Part shown: in pieces, positions 7,287-13,072 of the stretch | Numbering within the stretch: the stretch's first letter is position 1 | Layout: each line of letters opens with the position of its first letter | Assembly (NCBI GenBank): GCA_963922495.1 | Contig: CAWUIH010000045.1 | Coordinates: 1 to 13,072 of the forward strand | Source: CAWUIH01 sp963922495 | Lineage (GTDB): Bacteria; Pseudomonadota; Gammaproteobacteria; Coxiellales; Coxiellaceae | Length of the DNA: 13,072 nucleotides | Reading direction: 5' to 3' | Made by a program: the position numbers and the translations under genes | Notes under the pieces: generated by a model | What the model was told of the DNA's origin: nothing | The model's database searches: none | The model's input: only the letters and a program-made list of their open reading frames with translations

Positions 7287-7373
7287 CAAAATTAAGTAGC
7301 ACTTTGTGCAGTTATTTGCAAGTGACTCTGTCTTGCGTGTGAAATCTCTTCACTATTTTTTAGTGTTCATAGG

Positions 7374-7401
7374 TTGCCAAATAGTACGGATATGGTACCA
7401 T
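7374..7401 (+). promoter_or_regulatory. Candidate promoter of the suf operon
   Basis: TTGCCA (7374-7379, five of six to -35) is followed after 16 nt by TACCAT (7396-7401, four of six to -10). Transcription would begin near 7408, giving a leader of about 45 nt before the regulator gene. The -10 element lies inside a 14-bp palindrome, a usual arrangement for repression. This is a sequence match only. Confidence 0.4.
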
Positions 7402-7403
7402 AT
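7390..7403. promoter_or_regulatory. Perfect 14-bp palindrome, candidate operator of the Rrf2-type regulator
   Basis: ATATGGTACCATAT reads identically on both strands and lies 50 nt before the regulator gene, over the proposed -10 box. Rrf2-family dimers bind palindromic sites and often repress their own operons. The sequence does not match the E. coli IscR type 1 or type 2 consensus as I know them, so it would be a distinct site if real. Confidence 0.45.
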
Positions 7404-7452
7404 TGGCATAGTAATTTTTTAGTATATCAATCAAACGTTTGTATTTTGAAAA

Positions 7453-7878
7453 ATGTTGAAAATCAGTAGATTAGCAGATTATGCCACTTTAATCATGAAT
7501 GTGCTTGCTGAGCACTCTCAAGATCAACTTAGCGCGACCCAAATAGCCGCCAAAGTTTCTGTCGCGTTACCAACTGTTCGTAAGCTATTGAAAATGCTTA
7601 ATGAAGCTCAATTAGTACGTTCATTACAGGGTGCCAACGGTGGTTATCAACTAACTACTGATCCCGCAGAAATTTCGGTAGCACGAATCGTAGCCGCGAT
7701 TGATGGCGCTCCAGCACTCACAGCATGTAATAAAACAATCAGTGACTGTCAGCTGACACCTGTTTGTCAATTGCGCCATAATTGGCAATTGATTAATAAA
7801 CGAGTGGCCTCGGTGTTGGAAAGTTTTAGTTTAGCCGATATGTCTTCAAGTATTATTGATTCTGATCGAGGAAAATAA
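7453..7878 (+). CDS. Rrf2-family SUF system iron-sulfur assembly regulator (IscR-like)
   Basis: The 141-residue protein is a winged helix-turn-helix regulator predicted to sense iron-sulfur status and control the downstream suf genes. The N-terminus (MLKISRLADYATLIM) and SATQIAAKVSVALPTVRKLLKML (27-49) form the DNA-binding domain, with the wing at GANGGYQL (60-67). Cys92, Cys99 and Cys105, with His109 nearby, correspond to the cluster-binding Cys92/98/104 and His107 of E. coli IscR, with one extra residue in two of the spacings. It belongs to the branch found at the head of SUF operons in Xanthomonas-type gammaproteobacteria, rather than IscR of isc operons. The start has only a weak ribosome binding site. 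Its TAA overlaps the sufB ATG by one base (TAATG). Confidence 0.9.
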   Translation: MLKISRLADYATLIMNVLAEHSQDQLSATQIAAKVSVALPTVRKLLKMLNEAQLVRSLQGANGGYQLTTDPAEISVARIVAAIDGAPALTACNKTISDCQLTPVCQLRHNWQLINKRVASVLESFSLADMSSSIIDSDRGK

Positions 7879-9323
7879 TGTCGCAGCAAAATCAAATAAT
7901 TAATCAAGCAGTAAATAAAACCTACGAACATGGATTCGTAACCGATATTGAGGCAGATATTATTCCTGCAGGTTTAAATGAAGATGTCGTGCGATTAATC
8001 TCTGCTAAAAAAAATGAGCCGGAATTTATGTTGCAATGGCGTTTGAAGTCCTATCTTCATTGGAAAACTTTGCAAGTGCCGCAATGGGCGCATCTACGTA
8101 TTGAACCGATTGATTTTCAGAAAATTAGTTATTATGCAGCACCGAAACAAAAAAAGAAATTAAATAGCTTGGATGAAGTTGATCCCAAGTTATTAGAAAC
8201 TTACAACAAATTGGGTATTCCGTTGTACGAGCAGCAGCGACTGGCGGGTGTTGCAGTTGATGCGGTATTTGATAGTGTTTCGGTAGCTACAACATTTAAA
8301 GCAAAACTTGCAGAGGCCGGTGTTATTTTTTGTCCTTTTTCCGAGGCGGTTGAAAAGTACCCTGAGCTTGTCGAACGATACTTGGGAACCGTTGTGCCAT
8401 ATCGTGATAATTTTTTCGCAGCATTGAATTCGGCGGTATTTAGTGACGGTTCTTTTGTGTATATTCCAAAAGGTGTGCGCTGTCCGATGGAGCTGTCGAC
8501 ATATTTTCGTATTAATGCCGCGAATACAGGTCAGTTTGAACGCACTCTGATTATTGCTGATGAGAGCAGTTATGTCAGTTATTTAGAAGGTTGTACTGCA
8601 CCGATGCGTGATGAAAATCAACTGCATGCGGCAGTGGTGGAGCTCATAGCATTGGATAATGCACAGATTAAATATTCAACCGTGCAGAACTGGTATCCTG
8701 GTGACGAAGAAGGTAAGGGTGGAATTTATAACTTTGTTACCAAGCGCGGTGCATGTAACGGCGTGAATTCAAAAATTTCATGGACACAAATAGAAACCGG
8801 CTCAGCGATTACCTGGAAATATCCCAGTGTCATTTTGAGAGGTGACCATTCAGTGGGGGAATTTTATTCTGTGGCACTGACTAATAACTTTCAACAAGCA
8901 GATACAGGCACGAAAATGGTACATATTGGTAATAATACTCGCAGTACGATCATTTCAAAAGGCATTGCAGCAGGTAAGAGTCAAAATAGCTATCGAGGTT
9001 TGGTGCGTACGCTGCCCACTGCAATTAAAGCACGTAATTATAGCCAGTGTGATTCGTTGCTATTGGGCGATTTATGTGGTGCGCATACATTTCCCTATAT
9101 TGAAGCTAAAAATGCTTCAGCACAGATAGAACATGAAGCGACTACCTCTAAAATCAGTGACGATCAGTTATTTTACTGTCGTCAGCGAGGCATTAATGAA
9201 GAGGATGCTGTGTCCATGATTGTAAATGGATTTTGTAAAGAGGTATTTCAAAAATTACCGATGGAATTTGCCGTTGAGGCACAAAAATTAATGGAGGTTA
9301 GTTTGGAAGCTGCGGTAGGTTAG
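7878..9323 (+). CDS. sufB: Fe-S cluster assembly scaffold SufB
   Basis: SufB forms the SufBC2D complex, receives sulfur and builds the nascent cluster in the cytosol. The 481 residues align along the full length with E. coli SufB (495). Key residues are present: Cys239 in YLEGCTAP corresponds to the sulfur-accepting Cys254, and His419/Glu420 in IEHEATTS correspond to His433/Glu434 at the SufB-SufD interface. Highly conserved blocks KYSTVQNWYPGD (265-276), SWTQIETGSAITWKYPS (301-317), GEFYSVALT (327-335), QADTGTKM and LCGAHTFPY (399-407) are intact. GAGGA upstream of the ATG is a strong ribosome binding site inside the regulator gene. The gap to sufC (24 nt) is the only non-overlapping junction in the operon. 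Confidence 0.97.
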   Translation: MSQQNQIINQAVNKTYEHGFVTDIEADIIPAGLNEDVVRLISAKKNEPEFMLQWRLKSYLHWKTLQVPQWAHLRIEPIDFQKISYYAAPKQKKKLNSLDEVDPKLLETYNKLGIPLYEQQRLAGVAVDAVFDSVSVATTFKAKLAEAGVIFCPFSEAVEKYPELVERYLGTVVPYRDNFFAALNSAVFSDGSFVYIPKGVRCPMELSTYFRINAANTGQFERTLIIADESSYVSYLEGCTAPMRDENQLHAAVVELIALDNAQIKYSTVQNWYPGDEEGKGGIYNFVTKRGACNGVNSKISWTQIETGSAITWKYPSVILRGDHSVGEFYSVALTNNFQQADTGTKMVHIGNNTRSTIISKGIAAGKSQNSYRGLVRTLPTAIKARNYSQCDSLLLGDLCGAHTFPYIEAKNASAQIEHEATTSKISDDQLFYCRQRGINEEDAVSMIVNGFCKEVFQKLPMEFAVEAQKLMEVSLEAAVG

Positions 9324-9347
9324 GAATATTAATAAAGAGTCATAAAT

Positions 9348-10106
9348 ATGCTACAAATAAAAGATTTACATGCAAAAGTTGAAAATAATCAAATCCTTTG
9401 CGGTGTTGATTTAACAATTAATGCTGGAGAGGTGCATGCCATTATGGGGCCGAATGGTTCCGGTAAGAGTACACTTTCATCGGTGCTTGCAGGTCGTGAC
9501 GAATATACCGTTACAGCTGGTGAGGTGCTTTACCAAGGCAATGATTTATTGTCGCTAGAGCCAGAAGAGCGTGCAGCCCAAGGTTTGTTTCTTGCCTTTC
9601 AATATCCAGTTGAAATTCCAGGGGTTAATAATCTGTATTTCTTGAAAACCGCAGTTAATAGTATCAGAAAACAGCTTGGTGAAGAAGAATTAGATGCGAT
9701 GGATTTAATGGCACTGGTCAAAGAAAAGATCGCATTAGTCGGTATGGATGATAAATTTTTAAAGCGCTCTGTCAATGAAGGTTTTTCTGGCGGTGAAAAA
9801 AAACGGAATGAAATTTTACAAATGCTAATGCTAGAGCCAAAATTAGCTATTTTAGACGAAACTGACTCGGGACTTGATATTGATGCATTGCAAACTGTCG
9901 CTGCAGGAGTGAATAGCTCACGTGATCATGGTCGCAGTATTTTAATGGTGACACATTATCAGCGGCTACTGGATTATATTAAACCTGATTTTATCCATGT
10001 CATGATGAAAGGGCGTATCGTGATGTCGGGTGACCAAAGTCTTGCATTGAAGCTTGAGGAAAAAGGTTATGGGTGGGTAGCAGATGAAGTGAAAGAAAAA
10101 CGATGA
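9348..10106 (+). CDS. sufC: Fe-S cluster assembly ATPase SufC
   Basis: SufC is the ABC-type ATPase of the soluble SufBC2D complex; ATP-driven dimerisation rearranges SufB-SufD for cluster assembly. The 252 residues match the family (E. coli 248). Walker A is GPNGSGKST (34-42), the Q-loop is FLAFQYPVEIPGV (81-93, typical of SufC), the signature is FSGGEKKRNE (146-155), Walker B is LAILDE (166-171) followed by TDSGLD, and the switch histidine is His203 in VTHYQRLL. No membrane segment is present, as expected. AAAGAG about 9 nt before the ATG serves as ribosome binding site. The stop overlaps the sufD start by 4 nt (ATGA). Confidence 0.97.
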   Translation: MLQIKDLHAKVENNQILCGVDLTINAGEVHAIMGPNGSGKSTLSSVLAGRDEYTVTAGEVLYQGNDLLSLEPEERAAQGLFLAFQYPVEIPGVNNLYFLKTAVNSIRKQLGEEELDAMDLMALVKEKIALVGMDDKFLKRSVNEGFSGGEKKRNEILQMLMLEPKLAILDETDSGLDIDALQTVAAGVNSSRDHGRSILMVTHYQRLLDYIKPDFIHVMMKGRIVMSGDQSLALKLEEKGYGWVADEVKEKR

Positions 10107-11374
10107 GGCAAGCAGTGAAAAAAATGTGGGGTGAGGATTTTTTGTTGAATTTGCAACAGCAAAAAATCACTTCTCTAACACCGTGGCGCAAACAACGATT
10201 GCATGATTTTCTACGGCAAGGCCTACCAACACGTCGGGATGAAGCCTGGAAGTATGCTGATTTTTCAAAGTTCAAAAATAACTTTTTTAATTGGGGTCAA
10301 TTATGCGACACTGATTTATTTGATAAAACGCTGGATGCTTATTATCTAGTATTTGTAAATGGTATTCTTAATGAAGAGTTATCTGATATAAATCGATTAC
10401 CTAGAGGTGTGACGTTCAGCGATGATGTTCAGTTAACTTCTAATCAGTTAGTCATCCCGCAAAAATTTGAAACTCCATTTCAAATCCTAAATGATGCACT
10501 GTTCAATACTATTGTTAATATTAATGTTGCTAAAGATGTTACTATTCAAAAACCAATTCAAATTGTCCACATTGCCGATGGTTCTACAGACTCAATTATG
10601 ACGCAAACACGTTGTGCGATAGCGCTTGAGACTGGTGCTACGGCGACAGTCTTTCAAGATTATGTTGGGTGTGATGAGATCAATTATTTTAATAACATAG
10701 TCACCACAGTGAGTTTGGCAGAAGGCTCAACGCTCAATTTATATAAATTACAACGTGAAGGTCAGCAAGCAACACATATTGCTAACACCATTGTGATACA
10801 AAATAAAAATAGTCAATTCAATAGTTATTACTTGCAACTGGGTGCTAAACTTAGTCGAGACGATTTAAATATCGCATTAAACGGTGTTGGTGCAAGTTGT
10901 CAGTTATATGGTTTTTATGCTGCTAAATATTCTCAATATATCGATAATCACAGTTGTATTTCTCATGAGGCACCGTATTGTCACAGTAAACAAAATTATA
11001 GAGGTATCGTTGCTGACAAAGCGTCAACCGTTTTTAATGGAAAAGTATTTGTAGCTGAGGGAGCAAAACAGACCTCGGCAGAGCAAAACAATAAAAATTT
11101 ATTATTGTCTAAATATTCTCAGGCCAACACTAAGCCTGAACTAGAAATTTATAATGATGATGTAAAATGTAGTCATGGTGCGACCGTTGGTCAACTAGAT
11201 ACTGATACTTTATTTTATTTACAAAGTCGCGGCATTAATAAACGACAAGCACAGCAGTTATTGGCCGCTGCTTTTGCTTACCATATTATTGATGCGTTTC
11301 CTTCCAATGTCATTCAGGCTCAATTTCAGCATCATTTGAAGGTGAATTTCCCCGGGGGTGCTATTAATGATTAG
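10103..11374 (+). CDS. sufD: Fe-S cluster assembly protein SufD
   Basis: SufD is the SufB paralogue that completes the SufBC2D scaffold and is needed for iron acquisition into the cluster. The 423 residues equal the E. coli length. The N-terminal helical region includes LPTRRDEAWKY (41-51), a typical SufD motif. The beta-helix core follows, and the C-terminal block has KCSHGATVGQLD (355-366), in which His358 matches E. coli His360 and Cys356 matches Cys358. FYLQSRGI (371-378) is also family-typical. The start overlaps the sufC stop by 4 nt, so translation is probably coupled. The core sequence is less conserved than SufB, as usual for SufD. Confidence 0.96.
   Translation: MRQAVKKMWGEDFLLNLQQQKITSLTPWRKQRLHDFLRQGLPTRRDEAWKYADFSKFKNNFFNWGQLCDTDLFDKTLDAYYLVFVNGILNEELSDINRLPRGVTFSDDVQLTSNQLVIPQKFETPFQILNDALFNTIVNINVAKDVTIQKPIQIVHIADGSTDSIMTQTRCAIALETGATATVFQDYVGCDEINYFNNIVTTVSLAEGSTLNLYKLQREGQQATHIANTIVIQNKNSQFNSYYLQLGAKLSRDDLNIALNGVGASCQLYGFYAAKYSQYIDNHSCISHEAPYCHSKQNYRGIVADKASTVFNGKVFVAEGAKQTSAEQNNKNLLLSKYSQANTKPELEIYNDDVKCSHGATVGQLDTDTLFYLQSRGINKRQAQQLLAAAFAYHIIDAFPSNVIQAQFQHHLKVNFPGGAIND
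11354..11358 (+). promoter_or_regulatory. Ribosome binding site selecting the sufS ATG start
   Basis: GGGGG ends 8 nt before the ATG at 11367. It overlaps an in-frame GTG at 11358, making that earlier codon an unlikely start. The ATG also gives the N-terminus expected from the E. coli protein. Confidence 0.55.
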
Positions 11375-12584
11375 TGAAGAGCGTAGTAATTTCCCGCTAC
11401 TCGTAAATAATCAGATTGCTTATTTAGATAGTGGAGCAACCTCACAAAAACCTCAGTCTGTGATTGATGCAATTTCACAATTTTACCAGCATGAAAATGC
11501 GAATGTACATCGTGGTGTTTATCGATTGAGTGCTTTAGCAACTCATCATTTTGAATCAGTACGCAAAAAAGTACAGCAATTTATTCATGCTGCTTCCGAA
11601 AAAGAAATTATTTTTACCAAAGGAACCACTGATGCAATTAATTTGGTTGCCAGTAGTTTTGGTGAAATGCGAATCAAATCTGGTGATGAGATTGTTATTA
11701 CCGCGATGGAGCATCATTCAAATATCGTGCCTTGGCAGTTGTTATGTGAAAGAATAGGTGCAAAACTCCAGGTTATTCCAGTTGCAGATGATGGTACATT
11801 AAATCTCGACAACTACCAAAACATGTTATCTGAAAAAACACGGTTAGTGGCATTAATTCATGTTTCTAACGTCTTGGGAACGATTAACCCAGTTAAACAA
11901 ATGATTCAAACTGCACATGCCAAAAATATTCCGGTATTACTTGATGGTGCTCAGGCAGTTGCCCATTTACCTGTGGATGTTATGGAACTCGATTGTGATT
12001 TTTATACCTTTTCTGCTCATAAATTATATGGATCTACTGGTGTGGGCGTGCTATACGGTAAAAAACAGTGGTTACAATCTATGCCGCCTTACCAAGCTGG
12101 TGGCGATATGATACGCAGCGTGACATTTGAAAAGACCACCTTCAATGAACTTCCCTATAAATTTGAAGCTGGTACACCTAACATAGCAGGTGTGATTGCT
12201 TTGGGTGCAGCAATAGATTATGTGGCATCAGTCGGTTTTGAGAATATTATTACCCATGAGCAGCACTTATTAGCATATACTACCGAGAAATTAGCTCAGA
12301 TTCCTAATTTAACAATCATTGGCAATGCAGCACAAAAAATTGGTGTTGTTTCTTTTGTGTTAGACCAAGTGCATGCACATGATATTGGTACAATCTTAGA
12401 TAACGAAAACGTTGCTATTCGTGTTGGCCATCACTGTGCAATGCCACTCATGGAGCGATTTAAAGTGGCCGCAACTGCACGAGTTTCTTTAGGTATTTAT
12501 AACAATATTCAGGATATTGATCGTTTAATCCAAGCGCTAGAAAAAGTCATTGCAATATTTTCTACAGGTGGGGCGTTAAAATGA
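11367..12584 (+). CDS. sufS: Cysteine desulfurase SufS (group II, SufU-type)
   Basis: SufS is a PLP enzyme that converts cysteine to alanine and holds the sulfur as a persulfide for SufU and SufB. From the chosen ATG it has 405 residues (E. coli 406). The PLP lysine is Lys219 in FSAHKLYG. MEHHSNIVPW (114-123) and LLDGAQA (191-197) surround the cofactor. The persulfide cysteine is Cys357 in RVGHHCAMPLM. His338 in HAHDIGTILD occupies the position of Bacillus subtilis His342, the residue that swaps onto the SufU zinc; E. coli, which uses SufE, has tyrosine there. This fits the adjacent sufU gene. The start overlaps the sufD end by 8 nt and the stop overlaps sufU by 4 nt. Confidence 0.96.
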   Translation: MISEERSNFPLLVNNQIAYLDSGATSQKPQSVIDAISQFYQHENANVHRGVYRLSALATHHFESVRKKVQQFIHAASEKEIIFTKGTTDAINLVASSFGEMRIKSGDEIVITAMEHHSNIVPWQLLCERIGAKLQVIPVADDGTLNLDNYQNMLSEKTRLVALIHVSNVLGTINPVKQMIQTAHAKNIPVLLDGAQAVAHLPVDVMELDCDFYTFSAHKLYGSTGVGVLYGKKQWLQSMPPYQAGGDMIRSVTFEKTTFNELPYKFEAGTPNIAGVIALGAAIDYVASVGFENIITHEQHLLAYTTEKLAQIPNLTIIGNAAQKIGVVSFVLDQVHAHDIGTILDNENVAIRVGHHCAMPLMERFKVAATARVSLGIYNNIQDIDRLIQALEKVIAIFSTGGALK

Positions 12585-13030
12585 GTAATTTACAAGAGTT
12601 GTATCAACAATTGATTATTGATCATGGACGGAGCCCGAGAAATTTTGGTGCATTACTTGGCTGTAATCACCAGCATGAAGGTTTCAATCCTCTATGTGGC
12701 GATCGTATTACTGTTTTTGTCAATCGTGATAGCGATACAATTAAAGAAATCAAATTTACCGGCAGTGGTTGTGCCATATCCATGGCTTCGGCATCGTTGA
12801 TGTCACAATTCATTCGCGGAAAAACTGAACAAGATATTAGGTCATTATTTCAAATTTTTCATAATTTGGTGATGGGCAAACAACATGATGCACCAGAACT
12901 AGGGAAATTAGCTGCTCTAGCTGGAGTTGCCGCTTATCCTATGCGAGTGAAGTGCGCAACGTTATGCTGGCATACTTTATTTGCAGCATTAAATAATTCA
13001 AATGAAACCGTGAGTACTGAAAATGCCTGA
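12581..13030 (+). CDS. sufU: SufU, zinc-type IscU-like sulfur acceptor
   Basis: SufU accepts persulfide sulfur from SufS and passes it to SufBCD. The 149 residues carry the four expected metal/sulfur ligands: Cys39 and Asp41 in NPLCGD, Cys64 in GSGCAIS, and Cys125 in RVKCATLCW. These correspond to Cys41, Asp43, Cys66 and Cys128 of Bacillus subtilis SufU. The insertion of about 20 residues before the last cysteine (roughly 96-120) separates SufU from true IscU, and the IscU motif LPPVK with its chaperone site is absent. A good AGGTGGGG ribosome binding site lies inside the end of sufS. The start overlaps the sufS stop as ATGA. No sufE is seen in the visible operon. Confidence 0.93.
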   Translation: MSNLQELYQQLIIDHGRSPRNFGALLGCNHQHEGFNPLCGDRITVFVNRDSDTIKEIKFTGSGCAISMASASLMSQFIRGKTEQDIRSLFQIFHNLVMGKQHDAPELGKLAALAGVAAYPMRVKCATLCWHTLFAALNNSNETVSTENA

Positions 13031-13072
13031 AGCTAATATTATTCGATTAACTCCAAAGGCGGAACAACATAT
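13023..13072 (+). CDS. A-type Fe-S carrier (SufA/IscA/ErpA family), 5' end only
   Basis: An ATG at 13023 overlaps the sufU stop by 8 nt and opens a frame of 16 full codons to the window edge: MPEANIIRLTPKAEQH. The pattern I-x-L-T-x-x-A-x-x-H/I is the conserved N-terminus of HesB/IscA-like carriers, which take clusters from the scaffold to apoproteins. The diagnostic cysteines lie beyond the window. Position as the next gene after sufU in a SUF operon supports the call. Whether it is best called sufA or erpA cannot be decided, and a different short protein is possible. Confidence 0.6.
   Translation, partial: MPEANIIRLTPKAEQH

Noticed and set aside
7351..7365. CACTA-TTTTT-TAGTG repeat upstream of the suf promoter
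   Set aside because: Five pairs around a T loop, outside the promoter and without support from a second copy.
11358..11366. Upstream GTG as the sufS start
   Set aside because: It would sit on top of the GGGGG ribosome binding site and add residues absent from SufS homologues.
1..13072. CRISPR array, tRNA, rRNA, toxin-antitoxin or phage-defence genes
   Set aside because: No regularly spaced repeats, tRNA-like cloverleaf or defence-protein motifs were seen; apart from the listed candidates the window is ordinary chromosome.

Overview
The window is an A+T-rich stretch of bacterial chromosome. Gene content suggests an intracellular or host-associated gammaproteobacterium, possibly of the Legionellales/Coxiella type. 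The clues are a Rrf2-regulated SUF iron-sulfur operon with a SufU-type scaffold, TsaB, exodeoxyribonuclease I, a Lys/Asn/Gln-rich protein style and an unusual surface barrel protein. This taxonomic reading is inference; no rRNA or other marker is present.

Left end (1-538): the N-terminal third of a peptide deformylase gene on the minus strand. It stops abruptly where an insertion-sequence-like terminus begins at about base 50. Bases 300-538 hold a plausible promoter for this fragment and no gene.

Surface and envelope block (539-4705): a large minus-strand gene encodes an exported protein made of three tandem outer-membrane beta-barrel units. Divergent to it run a lipoprotein of unknown function, then tsaB (tRNA t6A biosynthesis), whose start overlaps the lipoprotein end by 23 nt. 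A small exported glutamine-rich coiled-coil protein follows; its ribosome binding site lies in one arm of a 9-bp inverted repeat.

Minus-strand pair (4750-7286): sbcB (exodeoxyribonuclease I, GTG start) lies 14 nt downstream of a cation diffusion facilitator transporter with an extra C-terminal domain, so the two are probably co-transcribed.

SUF operon (7374 to the right edge): a promoter overlapping a perfect 14-bp palindrome drives a Rrf2-family SUF regulator, sufB, sufC, sufD, sufS, sufU and the first 16 codons of an A-type iron-sulfur carrier gene (sufA-like) cut by the window edge. Every junction is an overlap except sufB-sufC (24 nt). SufBCD is the assembly scaffold and ATPase, SufS the cysteine desulfurase, SufU the zinc-type sulfur acceptor and the A-type protein the carrier. 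SufS carries the histidine typical of SufU-partnered rather than SufE-partnered desulfurases. The regulator has the three cysteines expected to hold a sensing cluster and may autoregulate through the palindrome.

Most of the window is housekeeping. The features most worth following are the triple-barrel outer-membrane protein, the hairpin over the ribosome binding site of the coiled-coil gene, the broken deformylase and the suf operator candidate.
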